A DNA stretch of 64,000 nt from Bartonella australis AUST/NH1 (GTDB lineage: Bacteria > Pseudomonadota > Alphaproteobacteria > Rhizobiales > Rhizobiaceae). The DNA lies in NCBI RefSeq assembly GCF_000341355.1, contig NC_020300.1, positions 372,001-436,000 of the forward strand, given 5' to 3'. Below, one piece after another: positions 21,470 to 32,366 of this stretch; position 1 is the first letter of the stretch, and the number at the start of each line of letters is the position of its first letter. Below the pieces are notes generated by a model that saw only the letters and a program-made list of their open reading frames with translations, was not told the DNA's origin and searched no databases. The position numbers and the translations under genes were made by a program.

Positions 21470-24187
21470 TTAGACCAGCGACCCATGACAGTGTTTATAT
21501 TTTTTTTCTGAACCGCAAGGACAAAGTTCATTACGTCCGATTTTCCCCCATGTGGTTGGGTCATTCGGGTCGCGTTTTGCCGGATTAACGAACGTATTTT
21601 TTTGTGTTTGCAGCCGCGGTGCAAATTCTCCTTTTTTATCTTGGCTATCAATGGCAAGGTGCTCAGCGTGGATTTCTACGGGAATTGCAGGTTCTGCAGG
21701 GTGCTGGACAATCTCGAAGCGCATAAGCTTAGAAATAGCATTTTTACGGAGATTCTGTAGCATAGTCTGAAATAGTTCGAATGACTCTGTTTTATATTCA
21801 TTAAGTGGGTCCCGTTGCGCGTAACCGCGAAAACCCACAATAGAACGCAAATGATCCAAATTAACCAGATGTTCACGCCACAGCGTATCGATAGTTTCAA
21901 GCAATGCGATTTTGTGAAAGTAAGCTCTAATTTCTGGAGAATAGCGCTCCGCACGTTCGCTATCAAGCTTAGTGATAGCGTTTGATACGCGTTCCAATAT
22001 TTGTTCTTCAGCGATTCCGTCTTCTTTTATCCACTGTTCTATCGGAAGCTCAAGATTGAAGAGTTGGTATAATTCGTCTTTTAGAGCTTCGGTATTCCAT
22101 TTTTCGGAATATGTCCCGGACGGAATGTGAGATTCTACTAAATCCTCGATCACTTCATTACGCATTTCAGTAACCATTTCAGTTAAATCTTCTGCGCTCA
22201 TAATTTCCATACGCTGCTCAAAAATCACTTTCCTCTGATCATTCATCACGTCATCGTATTTTAATAAATTTTTGCGAATTTCGAAGTTACGTGCTTCGAC
22301 TTTTTTTTGAGCTTTCTCAAGTGCTTTATTAATCCATGGATGAATAATGGCTTCACCTTCTTTCAATCCGAGTTTTTGCAGTATAGTATCCATACGGTCA
22401 GAACCAAATATACGCATGAGATCATCTTGGAGAGAAAGAAAGAATTTTGAGCGGCCAGGATCGCCTTGGCGGCCAGAGCGGCCACGAAGCTGATTGTCGA
22501 TGCGGCGGCTTTCATGTCGTTCGGTAGCAATGACGTAAAGTCCCCCGGCAGCTAATGCTTTTTCTTTAAGTTGTTTGACGTCCCTCTTAATTTCCTCAAT
22601 CTTAGCAAATTGCGCTGGTCCCTCAGGAATATCCTGTAATTCTTGTCGGATACGCATTTCAATATTACCGCCGAGCTGTATATCGGTGCCACGGCCTGCC
22701 ATATTGGTTGCAATAGTCAGCGCTCCTGGAACACCCGCTTGAGCGATAATATATGCTTCTTGTTCATGATAACGCGCGTTCAAAACTTTAAAATCGGTAA
22801 TACCTTCTTTCCGAAGACGTTCAGCTAGTTGTTCTGACTTTTCGATAGAGGTTGTACCAACAAGAATGGGCTGCCCTTTTTGGTGCGCTTGGCGGATATC
22901 ATGCACGATAGCACGATATTTTTCTTCTGCTGTTCGATAAATTTCATCATCTTCATCAAGACGCTTTACTGGCAAATTTGTAGGGACTTCTACGACTTCA
23001 AGGCCGTAAATATTACCGAATTCTTCAGCTTCTGTTACAGCGGTTCCCGTCATACCAGACAATTTTTTGTACATACGAAAATAATTTTGAAAAGTAATAG
23101 AAGCTAATGTCTGATTTTCCGGTTGAATAGCCACGTGCTCTTTGGCTTCTAGCGCCTGATGCAAACCCTCAGAATAGCGCCGTCCCGGCATCATACGACC
23201 GGTAAATTCGTCAATAATGACGATTTCACCATTGCGGACAATGTAATCTTTATCGCGAATAAACAGCTTATGAGCTTTTAGAGCGTTATTGATATGGTGG
23301 ACGAGAGCAACATTTTCTATATCATAAAGGCTTCCGCTTTTAAGATGCCCGGCTTGTTCGAGCATTTTTTCGACTTTTTCAGTGCCGACTTCGGTGAAGG
23401 TCGTTGTCCTTTGCTTTTCGTCTATTTCGTAATCTTCAGGCATTAGGAAAGGAATAAATGTATCGATAAGATTATAGAATTCTGTGCGATCTTCCAAAGG
23501 GCCAGAAATAATAAGCGGGGTGCGTGCTTCATCGATAAGAATTGAATCAACTTCATCGACAATTGCGTAATGATGACCGCGTTGGACCATTTGGCTACGG
23601 TCAAAAGCCATATTATCACGTAGATAATCAAAACCCAATTCATTATTTGTTGCGTAAGTGACGTCGCACGCGTAGGCCGCTCGTCGCGCATCATTATCCA
23701 AATTGTTTAGAATTACGCCCGTTGTTAAGCCAAGAAAGTCGTAAATCTTGCCCATTGTTTCAGCATCACGGCTAGCGAGATAATCATTCACCGTGACGAC
23801 GTGAACACCTTTCCCTTCTAAGGCGTTGAGGTAAACTGGCAGAGTTGCCATTAACGTCTTACCTTCACCAGTGCGCATTTCGGCGATGCCCCGGTCATGA
23901 AGGACCATTCCACCAATAAGTTGTACATCAAAAGGGCGCATATCGTAAACACGCTTCGCTGCTTCACGGACGGTTGCAAAAGCTTCTGATAAAAGCGAAT
24001 CAACGGTTGCTCCTTCGGCTAACCGTTGACGAAATTCGTCGGTTTTTTGGCAAAGTTGTGTATCGCTCAATTTTTGAAATTGTTCTTCTAAAACGTTAAT
24101 CTGCGCGACTTTTCGGCGAAGAGCTTTAATACGACGTTCGCGAGCCGAACCAAAAAAATTACGCGCAAAAACACCTAAACCGACCAT
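21470..24187 (-). CDS. secA: Preprotein translocase ATPase SecA
   Basis: The 905-residue motor that drives proteins through SecYEG. Walker A is in [16 protein letters not shown] (~102-117), DEAD-like [13 protein letters not shown] follows near 215, and the second motor domain has [14 protein letters not shown]. The scaffold and helical wing regions are complete. The C-terminal zinc-binding tail has Cys889, Cys891, Cys900 and His901, which binds SecB and lipids. No truncation. A divergent 418-nt spacer separates it from the PpiC-type gene. Confidence 0.97.
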   Translation of the reverse strand: MVGLGVFARNFFGSARERRIKALRRKVAQINVLEEQFQKLSDTQLCQKTDEFRQRLAEGATVDSLLSEAFATVREAAKRVYDMRPFDVQLIGGMVLHDRGIAEMRTGEGKTLMATLPVYLNALEGKGVHVVTVNDYLASRDAETMGKIYDFLGLTTGVILNNLDNDARRAAYACDVTYATNNELGFDYLRDNMAFDRSQMVQRGHHYAIVDEVDSILIDEARTPLIISGPLEDRTEFYNLIDTFIPFLMPEDYEIDEKQRTTTFTEVGTEKVEKMLEQAGHLKSGSLYDIENVALVHHINNALKAHKLFIRDKDYIVRNGEIVIIDEFTGRMMPGRRYSEGLHQALEAKEHVAIQPENQTLASITFQNYFRMYKKLSGMTGTAVTEAEEFGNIYGLEVVEVPTNLPVKRLDEDDEIYRTAEEKYRAIVHDIRQAHQKGQPILVGTTSIEKSEQLAERLRKEGITDFKVLNARYHEQEAYIIAQAGVPGALTIATNMAGRGTDIQLGGNIEMRIRQELQDIPEGPAQFAKIEEIKRDVKQLKEKALAAGGLYVIATERHESRRIDNQLRGRSGRQGDPGRSKFFLSLQDDLMRIFGSDRMDTILQKLGLKEGEAIIHPWINKALEKAQKKVEARNFEIRKNLLKYDDVMNDQRKVIFEQRMEIMSAEDLTEMVTEMRNEVIEDLVESHIPSGTYSEKWNTEALKDELYQLFNLELPIEQWIKEDGIAEEQILERVSNAITKLDSERAERYSPEIRAYFHKIALLETIDTLWREHLVNLDHLRSIVGFRGYAQRDPLNEYKTESFELFQTMLQNLRKNAISKLMRFEIVQHPAEPAIPVEIHAEHLAIDSQDKKGEFAPRLQTQKNTFVNPAKRDPNDPTTWGKIGRNELCPCGSEKKYKHCHGSLV

Positions 24188-24605
24188 TTCTGGCCCTTTC
24201 TTTGTTATCTGTTGTCACCGCTGTTTGGTGCTTTATAGGTTATATCCACACCTTGCATCTCTTGGGGTATTTGATACAATTAGATGTAAGTGGTAGCACT
24301 ATATTTGCCGGTGCTTAATTTTTTCATTTAATTTTAAAGTAGAGATAAGGGGCTAAGTCCGCTGTGTCAACTTCGGTGATGCTATTTGGCTGATGAAGCG
24401 CGGAGAAATTCAGTGCACGATGCAGTATTTTCTATATCATGGCGCTTTGTAGTATCCAAGTGGAACAAAGTATATTAAGATATAGAGAGTGAAGTTTGCG
24501 CCTTTGGAGATAAAATTATTATATTTATCTGTAGTTAGAGGTTAAGGTATTATGGTAAAAGGAATTTAAGCCGTAGATACGCGGTTGTTCTTAAGGAGTA
24601 TATTT
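24188..24605. other. Divergent spacer between secA and the peptidyl-prolyl isomerase
   Basis: About 418 nt with no supported gene. It should contain the promoters of both flanking genes. On the plus strand TTGCGC then TATATT-like sequence around 24496-24525 is a weak promoter candidate. AAGGAG at 24593-24598 is the ribosome-binding site of the isomerase. I see no riboswitch or strong hairpin. Confidence 0.4.
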
Positions 24606-25565
24606 ATGAAATTTGATTTTATCACGCTATTTTTGACGTCAACCTTATTGGTAAGTACGAGTTTAGGGGCGGTGGCTCAAGGGGATGCGAAATCTGCGCC
24701 CGATGACTTAAAAACAATGGAGAAAGTCTCTGAAAAACCAGTTGCGCTTTCTCATATCATGGCAATTATTGACGGAAATAACATTACTGCAGGGAAATTA
24801 GACGAGCTTGCGCTCGAAATGAATCCTAATTTAGCTCGTCTTCCTGAGGAACGACGTCGTATAATGATCTTAAAAGCCTACGTAGATATGCAAGCGCTTG
24901 CTAAAGCTGCAATTCAGAAAGGCATGGATAAGACGGAAGATTACGATAAACGTATGGTTGTAATGCGTGATAATGTTCTCCAGCAGCTTTATTTTAAGCG
25001 GATGATTGTTGATCAAATTACAGATGCTGATTTGAAAGCTCTTTATGATAAAGAAGTTGCTGCTTTACCTAAAGAAGATGAAGTTAAAGCACGCCATATT
25101 TTGGTCAAAACAAAAAAAGAAGCGGAATCCGTTATTAAGCGCTTAAATAAAGGAGAAAAGTTTGAAGAGATTGCAAAGAAGGATTCTACAGATGGTTCAG
25201 CTGCTGTTGGTGGCGACCTAGGTTATTTTAGTCGTGGTCAAATGGTTAAGCCTTTTGAAGAGGCAGCGTTCGGCTTAAAAGTCGGCACATATACTAAAAC
25301 GCCCGTTGAAAGTCCGTTTGGCTGGCACGTCATCAAAGTAGAAGATCGCCGCTTGAGACAGCCCCCAGTATTTGATGATGTTAAAGAGGCATTGCGTGCG
25401 CAGCTTATAAGAGATCGGTACCAAATGCTTATCGTCGGTTTGCGCAGTCAGCTAGATGTGAAATACCCTGACGCTAACGTTGAAAAATTAATCCGTTCGC
25501 TTGATAAAAACGAAACATCGCTTCTAGACGGTTCACCCCATAAGAACGAAAAAGAAGAAAAATAA
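24606..25565 (+). CDS. Exported PpiC/SurA-type peptidyl-prolyl cis-trans isomerase
   Basis: A 319-residue periplasmic foldase. It has a signal peptide of ~26 residues (MKFDFITLFLTSTLLVSTSL, cleaved after VAQ or nearby), an N-terminal helical chaperone region and a parvulin domain at about residues 150-245: VKARHILVKTKKEAE, GGDLGYFSRGQMVKPFEEA and SPFGWHVIKVEDRR. The Lys-rich tail is low complexity. ATG 24606 has AAGGAG at 24593-24598 with 7-nt spacing; the in-frame TTG at 24585 lies upstream of that site. It likely helps outer-membrane proteins fold after SecA-driven export. The substrate set is unknown. Confidence 0.9.
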   Translation: MKFDFITLFLTSTLLVSTSLGAVAQGDAKSAPDDLKTMEKVSEKPVALSHIMAIIDGNNITAGKLDELALEMNPNLARLPEERRRIMILKAYVDMQALAKAAIQKGMDKTEDYDKRMVVMRDNVLQQLYFKRMIVDQITDADLKALYDKEVAALPKEDEVKARHILVKTKKEAESVIKRLNKGEKFEEIAKKDSTDGSAAVGGDLGYFSRGQMVKPFEEAAFGLKVGTYTKTPVESPFGWHVIKVEDRRLRQPPVFDDVKEALRAQLIRDRYQMLIVGLRSQLDVKYPDANVEKLIRSLDKNETSLLDGSPHKNEKEEK

Positions 25566-25650
25566 CATCCTGCGAGCTGGGCTTTTTGACGTTTCTTATT
25601 TCTCATAGAGCCCAGCAAGTGCTTTGTTGTATTGCACCTCGTTTACGTTG

Positions 25651-26904
25651 ATGAAAGAGCGCGTAATAGCTGTGAGAATATCGCCTTTATATCCAAAAAT
25701 GAGACAAGAACTTCCGCCATTATCCGGCGTGCGGATGGCAACAGCGGAAGCTGGAATTAAATATAAAAATCGCGCAGATCTCCTTTTTATCGTATTTGAT
25801 GAGCCGGCAAGTGTGGCCGGTGTTTTTACACGTTCAAAATGTTCATCTACTTCTGTAGATCATTGCCGAGAGTCACTTTCCCACGGAATTGCTAAGGGTG
25901 TTGTGGTTAATGCTGGGAATGCAAACGCTTTTACGGGGCGTAAGGGCGAGCGGACAACGAAAGCAATAGTGCATGCTGCGGCTGATATTTTAGGGGCGAA
26001 AGAAAATGAAATTTTTATAGCCTCTACTGGTGTTATTGGCGAGCCAATGGATGAGTCTCGTATTTTAAGCCTTTTACCAGATATGGCAGTCAGAGCCAAA
26101 GAGGGAGATTGGCTAGAAGCTGCGAGAGCCATTATGACAACCGATACATTTCCGAAAGTCGCAACCCGTAGATTTAATTGCTGTGGAGAAGTTGTTATCA
26201 TTAATGGGATTGCAAAAGGCGCTGGCATGATTGCACCAGATATGGCCACCATGCTTTCTTTCGTGGTAAGCGATGCCGCGATCGCTTCGGATATACTTCA
26301 ATCTATGTTGTCTGAGGCAGTTCATGGATCTTTTAACGCAATTACTGTTGATAGTGATACTTCAACATCAGATACATTAATGATGTTCGCGACAGGCAAA
26401 GCAAAAGGAAGCCTCCCTCGTTTAACAAATAAATCTGACCCGCGCTATAGTGTATTTTCGGAGCAATTAGGTAGCCTTCTGCGCGATCTTGCTCTGCAAG
26501 TCGTCTGTGACGGTGAGGGTGCACGTCATTTAATTGAAGTAAATGTAACTGGCGCCACAACAGATGATGCTGCTAAAACTATTGCTATGTCGATTGCCAA
26601 TTCGCCACTTGTAAAAACGGCTATTGCGGGGGAGGACGCTAACTGGGGGCGGGTGGTTATGGCAGTTGGTAAAGCAGGCGTTGAAGCAGACCGAGATCTT
26701 TTGACGATTTGGTTTGGGGAATATCGTTTGGCTATCAATGGCGAACGTGACCCTGATTATAATGAGGAAGAAGTCGGCGCTTATATGAAGGAAAAGAATA
26801 TTATGATCCGCGTTGATATTGGTCTCGGAGGTGGTAAGGCGCGGGTTTGGTCCTGCGATTTGACAAAAGAATATGTTGCAATCAACGGAGATTACAGAAG
26901 TTGA
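25651..26904 (+). CDS. argJ: Bifunctional glutamate N-acetyltransferase / ornithine acetyltransferase
   Basis: Transfers acetyl from N-acetylornithine to glutamate in arginine synthesis. The ~417-residue precursor autocleaves between Ala and Thr of [10 protein letters not shown] near residue 195, where the freed Thr is the nucleophile. Other hallmarks are [28 protein letters not shown] and [19 protein letters not shown] 25651 is preferred to the in-frame TTG 25624. No other arginine gene lies in the window. It is followed by a GATATTC/GAATATC stem overlapping its stop and then mutT. Confidence 0.94.
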   Translation: MKERVIAVRISPLYPKMRQELPPLSGVRMATAEAGIKYKNRADLLFIVFDEPASVAGVFTRSKCSSTSVDHCRESLSHGIAKGVVVNAGNANAFTGRKGERTTKAIVHAAADILGAKENEIFIASTGVIGEPMDESRILSLLPDMAVRAKEGDWLEAARAIMTTDTFPKVATRRFNCCGEVVIINGIAKGAGMIAPDMATMLSFVVSDAAIASDILQSMLSEAVHGSFNAITVDSDTSTSDTLMMFATGKAKGSLPRLTNKSDPRYSVFSEQLGSLLRDLALQVVCDGEGARHLIEVNVTGATTDDAAKTIAMSIANSPLVKTAIAGEDANWGRVVMAVGKAGVEADRDLLTIWFGEYRLAINGERDPDYNEEEVGAYMKEKNIMIRVDIGLGGGKARVWSCDLTKEYVAINGDYRS

Positions 26905-26931
26905 TATTCACGCGGCATAAACGCGAATATC
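26903..26931 (+). terminator. Stem-loop at the argJ stop codon
   Basis: GATATTC (26903-26909) pairs with GAATATC (26925-26931), extended by GCG/CGC inside. The stem begins within the argJ stop. No T run follows, so it may stabilise the message instead of terminating it. Confidence 0.3.
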
Positions 26932-27046
26932 AGGACCAGTGTATCCTTGAAGGAAGAGAGTATTGAATATTCAAACTTTTTTGTTTTTAGATAGCGGCCT
27001 GTGGTAGAAAAAGAAACGATCGTCATTATCTTTGCTAGGGGTCGAT

Positions 27047-27460
27047 ATGTGTGCAAAAAATTTACTTCTTCTCGTCGTCGCCTGTGCATTACTAGACCGG
27101 GATAACCGGGTCTTGCTGACAGAGCGGCCCCAAGGAAAAACGCTTGCTGGTTTATGGGAATTTCCTGGCGGCAAAGTTGAAAAGGGTGAAACGCCGGAGG
27201 AGTCGCTGATTCGTGAATTAGAGGAAGAGCTTGGCGTTTATGTTCGGGCAGGTGATTTGTTACCTTTAACATTTGCGAGCCACGGCTACGAAACCTTCCA
27301 CCTATTAATGCCATTTTATCATTGTCACTGTTATGAAGGCACTCCACGGGGACGAGAAGGACAAAAATTACAATGGGTTTTTGTCGGCGACCTTCACAAA
27401 TATCCTATGCCCGATGCTGATAAACCGCTGGTTCGGGTGTTGAACAATTTTCTTCTTTAG
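27047..27460 (+). CDS. mutT: MutT-type Nudix hydrolase (8-oxo-dGTP diphosphatase)
   Basis: Sanitises the nucleotide pool by hydrolysing 8-oxo-dGTP. The 137-residue protein has a perfect Nudix box at 42-64 (G, E48, R56, E57, E60, E61, G63). It also has WEFPGGK before the box and the late strand LQWVFVGDLHKYPMPDAD typical of MutT. ATG 27047 is preceded by AGGGG about 6 nt away; TTG 27032 is less likely. The position after argJ is common in Hyphomicrobiales. Confidence 0.9.
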   Translation: MCAKNLLLLVVACALLDRDNRVLLTERPQGKTLAGLWEFPGGKVEKGETPEESLIRELEEELGVYVRAGDLLPLTFASHGYETFHLLMPFYHCHCYEGTPRGREGQKLQWVFVGDLHKYPMPDADKPLVRVLNNFLL

Positions 27461-27857
27461 TGTATTTACCGACAGAGGGTCTTTTGTTTCCAATGACTGT
27501 TCGAAAAGGGGGACCAATGGGGGGTTGTCTTCGAAAAAGGGGCAGGCTGTCCCAAAAAAAATCTCTATTTCTGCACAATTAATTTCCCTGATTATTGCTG
27601 TTATGCATTTTTTGCACAAAGCTTTGTATCAAAAACACGATAACGGTCACGCGGGGTTTGCCTCTTAATTAAGGAATAGCTCTTTTAATGCCCGCCGTAT
27701 AACAGAAGATAAAGTTCGTTTTCAGAATACGCGAATATATATTTAAAGTAACAATTTTGTAAAAAGATAATAACCTTTATGTTCTGCTTTGTAACCAACT
27801 TAATTGCGAGTTAGGCGTTATCTGCAACAGCGAGCACAATAATATCAGGAATAGACT
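27461..27857. other. Spacer with a G-rich direct repeat
   Basis: About 400 nt with no supported gene. TTCGAAAAGGGGG (from 27500) and TTCGAAAAAGGGG (from 27530) are imperfect direct repeats. They are followed by GGGGCAGGCTGTCCC, an interrupted palindrome before an A run. On the minus strand the A run becomes a T run on the wrong side for a terminator of mutT. The promoter of the downstream symporter should lie here but none stands out. Confidence 0.4.
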
Positions 27858-29213
27858 ATGACATTCAATTTTTTTATTAATTTAGCTCTATTTGTTATTC
27901 TTTTATGGCTTCTTGCTCAATGTAAAAAAGGCAATTGGAGTCTTTCGCTTCGTGTTATGCTGGGCCTAGTTATTGGCTTAGGTTTTGGTGGTGCCTTACA
28001 GGTTATTTATGGAGGAAATGAGCCTACTCTATTAAAATCTGTTGAGTGGTTTAATATCGTCGGGCATGGTTATATATCATTATTGCAAATGGTTGTCGTA
28101 CCGCTGATTTTTATCTCTATTCTCTCGGCAGTAGCGCATCTGCATTCTGTTTATGCTATCGGCAGAATTAGTATAGTGACAATTTCGATATTACTCTTCA
28201 CAACCTCTTTGTCGGCGTTGGTTGGTATTTTGGTAATTGACTTATTCGGACTAACAGTAGACGGTTTTGTGCATGGAGGAGAAGATGTATCCTCTGTTCT
28301 TACAGGTTATACTTCTCAGCTTGGAGATATGAGCGTACCAAAGGCAATTTTATCGCTCATTCCTCAAAATCCATTTGCTGCGCTAAGCGGGGAAAAAGGG
28401 ACATCTATTATTAGTGTTGTTGTTTTTTCAGCATTTTTGGGGGTTGCAGCTATTTTTTTAAAGAGGGATGATCTAGGTAAAGGGCAGAAAATTCTTTCAT
28501 TTGTCCAGATTGTGCATTCTTGGATTATACAGTTAGTGCGCATTATAGTTTCCTTAACGCCTTACGGCGTTTTTGCACTTATGACTAAGCTAGGGGCGAC
28601 CGCAAATACTGCAAATATTTTAAAATTACTGATTTTTGTTATCGCTTCTTACGTCGGCATTATTTTTGTATTTGGAATTCACGGTATATTGCTTAGTGTA
28701 TCAGGTATTAATCCATTCCGCTTTTTCAAAAAAATTCTGCCTGTCTTAACATTTGCTTTTAGCAGCCGTTCGAGTACCGCTAGTGTTCCTCTAAATATTG
28801 AGGCACAAACACAGTGGCTCGGTGTGCCGCAGTCAATCGCTGGTTTTTCAGCCTCTTTTGGTACAGTGATTGGACAAAATGGTTGTGCAGGTCTTTATCC
28901 GGCAATGGTCGCAGCTATGGTAGCTCCTTCCGTCGGTATTAATCCCTTCGATCCTCTTTGGGTTCTTACACTTATTGCTGTTACGACGTTAGGTTCTATC
29001 GGCGTCGCTGGGGTTGGTGGTGGCGCTATTTTTTCTGCATTGATCGTATTGCCAATTATGGGGCTTCCTGTTTCTTTGGTAGCTGTGTTAATCTCTGTCG
29101 AACCTTTAGTTGATATGGGGCGCACGGCCCTTAATGTAAGTGGTTCAATGTTGGCCGGCACTATAACAAGCCAGGTATTACGTACAACGGATAAAAGTAT
29201 TTTTGAGAAATAA
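27858..29213 (+). CDS. Dicarboxylate/amino-acid:cation symporter, L-cystine transporter TcyP-like
   Basis: A 451-residue DAACS-family carrier with about eight hydrophobic helices. The N-terminal region, MVVVPLIFISILSAV, is the DAACS signature, and the late core has SSRSSTASVPLNIEAQ, corresponding to the serine-rich re-entrant loop. NGCAGLYPAMVAAM and DMGRTALNVSGSM correspond to the substrate- and cation-site helices 7 and 8. The sequence order resembles TcyP/YdjN cystine carriers more than GltP, so cystine uptake is the best guess. It stands alone, with no sulfur genes nearby. Confidence 0.82.
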   Translation: MTFNFFINLALFVILLWLLAQCKKGNWSLSLRVMLGLVIGLGFGGALQVIYGGNEPTLLKSVEWFNIVGHGYISLLQMVVVPLIFISILSAVAHLHSVYAIGRISIVTISILLFTTSLSALVGILVIDLFGLTVDGFVHGGEDVSSVLTGYTSQLGDMSVPKAILSLIPQNPFAALSGEKGTSIISVVVFSAFLGVAAIFLKRDDLGKGQKILSFVQIVHSWIIQLVRIIVSLTPYGVFALMTKLGATANTANILKLLIFVIASYVGIIFVFGIHGILLSVSGINPFRFFKKILPVLTFAFSSRSSTASVPLNIEAQTQWLGVPQSIAGFSASFGTVIGQNGCAGLYPAMVAAMVAPSVGINPFDPLWVLTLIAVTTLGSIGVAGVGGGAIFSALIVLPIMGLPVSLVAVLISVEPLVDMGRTALNVSGSMLAGTITSQVLRTTDKSIFEK

Positions 29214-29308
29214 TTTCCGCGCCGAGGTCACGGGGTATTTTGCTTTGATTGCTTCTCTAAAACATTCACAGGAGGCGTTTTAGGCAGATCCGGTTGTGCG
29301 AGCAGGCA

Positions 29309-30118
29309 TTAGTTTTTATTAGGCGCCCAGCCAGATAGCCAAATGAAGGAAAAATGCGCTTGAATGCGGCCGTCTGGGTCGCTAAACCGCTCTGCGTAGA
29401 TTTCGGCGGCACGAAGAAAAAAGCGTCTGGATACGGGTCGTTTCGAGCGGTTAATGAGCGCGTTTTGCATTCCCATAGCCTTAAGATCCCGCATAAGATC
29501 GAACATTGTATTGTATCGTATAGTAACATTTTCAACGTCTACTACGGGTACAGAAAAACCGACACGCTGTAAAACAGCCCCTACATCGCGAATATCAGCG
29601 AAGGGGTAAACCCTTGGGCTAACTCCGCCATAAAGTTCCATTTCAGCTTGAAGTAAACTTTCGCGTAATTCTCTCAGTGTACCAGCTCCAGCCATAACAG
29701 CGAGAAATAGACCGTCTGGCTTTAGAATGTTTTTTACCTGACTGAGAACACCAGGGGTATCATTTGTCAGCTGTAATGAGAGAAGCGAAACGATAAGGTC
29801 ACAATAATGCCGAGGAAAATCGAGTAGTTCTCGATGACGTAAGTGAAATTTTTTGCTACGATTCTCATAAAGGGTGTCGGTTTCGACGCATTCTACGGAA
29901 CAGATTTTACCGGATTTTGTCAAGGCTTCCGCAGCGAGGCCTGTGTGTCCGTGCAAATCTAAAGCTAATGTAAATTTGCGATCAACAGCACTGAGACGTT
30001 CATAAAGATCTTCGACAACATAAGACAATAAAAAGTCATATCCCTTTTTTGCTTTTTTAAAAGCCCGTTTACGGAATTGTTCAATACGCGTGTAATCAAA
30101 AATCGAAGGATACGACAT
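29309..30118 (-). CDS. SAM-dependent methyltransferase of the BioC/NDUFAF5-like group
   Basis: A 269-residue class I methyltransferase-fold protein. The SAM loop is atypical (LALDLHGHTGLAAEAL) and followed by CDLIVSLLSLQLTNDTPGVLSQ and LKPDGLFLAVMAGAGTLRELRE, which are the marks of the alphaproteobacterial relatives of mitochondrial NDUFAF5. NDUFAF5 hydroxylates an arginine of a complex I subunit, so a complex I assembly role is possible; a BioC role is less likely without bio genes here. It is divergent from comF. Confidence 0.8.
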   Translation of the reverse strand: MSYPSIFDYTRIEQFRKRAFKKAKKGYDFLLSYVVEDLYERLSAVDRKFTLALDLHGHTGLAAEALTKSGKICSVECVETDTLYENRSKKFHLRHRELLDFPRHYCDLIVSLLSLQLTNDTPGVLSQVKNILKPDGLFLAVMAGAGTLRELRESLLQAEMELYGGVSPRVYPFADIRDVGAVLQRVGFSVPVVDVENVTIRYNTMFDLMRDLKAMGMQNALINRSKRPVSRRFFLRAAEIYAERFSDPDGRIQAHFSFIWLSGWAPNKN

Positions 30119-30335
30119 ATTATCGAGTTCTTTCAGTATATGGCGCCGCGCACTTTGAATATAGTTATTGTATGCATATTACGTTAAGTTTATAATGCCA
30201 AATAAAAAGTAAAAGTGAGTTTATAAAAGAGTAGAGCCTTCAAAAAAATTAAATTTCGTAAATTTTAAGGTGCGAAAGGAATTTTTGGTGCATCGCAAAC
30301 TTATATCAAGCAACAAATTAATAGCATAATATTTT

Positions 30336-31136
30336 TTGGAAATTATTTTAAATAGCGGGGGTATATTGGGTGAATATATTGAGCGTTTAGCAGCGATTCT
30401 GTATCCACCGATTTGCCTTGGATGCAAAAAAATAGTCTCTGCTCACGGTACAGTTTGTCCCGATTGTTGGAAAGATCTCCAATTTATTACGAGACCTTAT
30501 TGTCCTGTTATGGGCGTTCCTTTTCACCATGATATGGGAGATGGTTTTCTTAGCGGTGAGGCTATCCAGACTTCTCCTCCTTTTTCACGTATCCGCTCTG
30601 CTGTTGTTCATAAGGGACTAGCTCGAATTTTAGCAATACGACTGAAATACAGTGACCATATAGAATTAGCACGTTTTATGGCTAACTGGATGATACTTGC
30701 AGGACGTGAAGTAATTAATGATTGTGACGTTATTATTCCCATCCCACTACATTTTCGTCGTTTTTTTCGGCGGCGTTATAACCAATCTGCTGAGCTTGCT
30801 CGTTATATCGCAGTGATACGGAAGAAACCTTTTAAACCTGGTTGGCTTACGCGTTGTCGGCATACACGTCCGCAGGTCGGCTTGTCTTCTAGGGAGAGAA
30901 AGCTTAATGTACAAGGCGCTTTTAAGGTGCCTAAGGAAGTTAAAAAACATATAAAAGGATGCTCTATTTTGCTCATTGATGATGTTTTGACAACGGGTGT
31001 AACAGTTACCGCAGCAGCCGCGATATTAAAACGCGCAGGCGCGCGACAGGTTGATATATTAACATTTTCGCGTGTACTAAAGAATGACCCTATTTTTCCT
31101 AATTTAGGAGAGGCTACTAATAATGTATCATATTAA
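30336..31136 (+). CDS. comF: ComF family phosphoribosyltransferase-like protein
   Basis: A 266-residue protein with an N-terminal zinc ribbon (CLGC and CPDC pairs near residues 27-43) and a C-terminal phosphoribosyltransferase domain with the PRPP loop ILLIDDVLTTGVT. In competent bacteria ComF aids DNA uptake; in non-competent ones its role is unclear. There is no ATG at the front. TTG 30336 and TTG 30366 are both possible; the latter has GGGGG 4 nt upstream, but the former gives a better family-like N terminus. It is followed by grxC 20 nt downstream, likely co-transcribed. Confidence 0.85.
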   Translation: MEIILNSGGILGEYIERLAAILYPPICLGCKKIVSAHGTVCPDCWKDLQFITRPYCPVMGVPFHHDMGDGFLSGEAIQTSPPFSRIRSAVVHKGLARILAIRLKYSDHIELARFMANWMILAGREVINDCDVIIPIPLHFRRFFRRRYNQSAELARYIAVIRKKPFKPGWLTRCRHTRPQVGLSSRERKLNVQGAFKVPKEVKKHIKGCSILLIDDVLTTGVTVTAAAAILKRAGARQVDILTFSRVLKNDPIFPNLGEATNNVSY

Positions 31137-31155
31137 ATAAAGAATGGAGATTATT

Positions 31156-31413
31156 ATGAAAAAGATCACACTTTATACACGTCCTAATTGCCCTTATTGC
31201 ATAAAAGCGCGTGCCCTACTTGATGAGAAAGGCGTAAAATATACTGATATTGATGCTTCAACTTCCCTCCGCCAAGAAATGATACAGAAAGCTAACGGGC
31301 GTAATACGTTTCCGCAAATTTTTATAGGTGATTATCATGTTGGAGGGTGTGATGATCTCTACGCTTTAGACGCTGAAGGCAAGCTCGATTCTTTATTGGA
31401 AGGAGCTCATTAG
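31156..31413 (+). CDS. grxC: Glutaredoxin 3
   Basis: An 85-residue monothiol/dithiol-exchange protein with CPYC at residues 12-15 and the glutathione-site motifs TFPQIFIG and GGCDDL. It reduces disulfides and glutathionylated proteins using glutathione. ATG 31156 is chosen because GGAG inside the upstream ATGGAG (31144-31150) is its ribosome-binding site. The stop is only 18 nt from the convergent ubiG stop. Relatives usually keep nitrilase-like and DUF1178 genes after grxC; they are absent here. Confidence 0.93.
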   Translation: MKKITLYTRPNCPYCIKARALLDEKGVKYTDIDASTSLRQEMIQKANGRNTFPQIFIGDYHVGGCDDLYALDAEGKLDSLLEGAH

Positions 31414-31431
31414 TTGTTGATTATGGCGCAC

Positions 31432-32178
31432 TTATTTAAGCCGTTGCGCGAGAAGAATGTAGTTGACATCTGTATTTTCTGAGCGATTCCAACTGTCATT
31501 TAATGGATTATAAGTTATACCGATCTTATCAATAACAGTAAGAGAATTTTTTAATAATAGATTCGAAAGTTCTTGGGGTTTCAGAAATTTTTTGTAGTCA
31601 TGAGTTCCTTTAGGAAGCCAGCGTAAAATGTATTCAGCGCCTATAATAGCTAATCCCCATGCCTTCCAAGTACGGTTGAGCGTCGCAATAAACATAAGCC
31701 CCTCTGGTTTGAGCATTTTAGCTGTTGCTGATAAAAAGAGGTTAACGTCAGCAACGTGCTCGACGACCTCCATATTGAGGATCACGTCAAATTGCTCACC
31801 TTCATTTGCAAGTTCTTCCGCAGTGGTAGCGCGATAGTCGATTAAAAGGCCGTTTTGTGCTGCATGGCTTTTTGCTATTTCGATATTAGCTTGCGCAGCA
31901 TCGACTCCCACAACAGTGGCCCCAAGACGGGCCATTGGTTCGCACAATAAGCCTCCTCCGCAGCCAATATCAAGAAATTTTAAGTCTTTAAAGGGTGTCA
32001 GTGAAATAGGATCGCGGTCAAATGCTAAACAGACTTTTTCCTTAATATAAGCAAGACGCGTCGGGTTGAACTTATGCAGAGGCCGAAATTTGCCTTGCGG
32101 ATTCCACCACTCAGCGGCGATACGCGAAAAATGGTCGATTTCATCCTGATCGATTGTTGTGCGATTTTCGTTTATCAT
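31432..32178 (-). CDS. ubiG: Ubiquinone O-methyltransferase
   Basis: A 248-residue SAM methyltransferase performing both O-methylations of ubiquinone synthesis. The sequence has the UbiG start [19 protein letters not shown], the SAM loop [19 protein letters not shown], and the membrane-contact and late motifs [19 protein letters not shown] and [13 protein letters not shown]. Together with ubiA and the polyprenyl synthase it is the third ubiquinone gene of the window. It is divergent from lysC. Confidence 0.95.
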   Translation of the reverse strand: MINENRTTIDQDEIDHFSRIAAEWWNPQGKFRPLHKFNPTRLAYIKEKVCLAFDRDPISLTPFKDLKFLDIGCGGGLLCEPMARLGATVVGVDAAQANIEIAKSHAAQNGLLIDYRATTAEELANEGEQFDVILNMEVVEHVADVNLFLSATAKMLKPEGLMFIATLNRTWKAWGLAIIGAEYILRWLPKGTHDYKKFLKPQELSNLLLKNSLTVIDKIGITYNPLNDSWNRSENTDVNYILLAQRLK

Positions 32179-32366
32179 ACTGCCCTCCTTTCACTTCTCG
32201 ATTATCACGTCAGATGAATTTTTTTTAAAGTCAAGCGTAAATTAACGTAAACCTGCTAAGGCTTGCGAAAATGGTAGATATTAGTTATGTCAGAAGGCGG
32301 CTTTGTATAATTACAGGGTCCCATTCTAGCTATTGTGTGAAATAAGAAATATAAGAGTGTCGTGAA

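Noticed and set aside
21454-21657. A longer 206-residue version of the Fur/Mur regulator
   Set aside because: The extra 68 residues overlap secA in another frame and do not look like a winged-helix extension; ATG 21453 gives the family length.
27500-27560. G-rich direct repeats after mutT as a CRISPR-like or mobile element
   Set aside because: Only two imperfect copies, no regular spacers, no target-site duplication.
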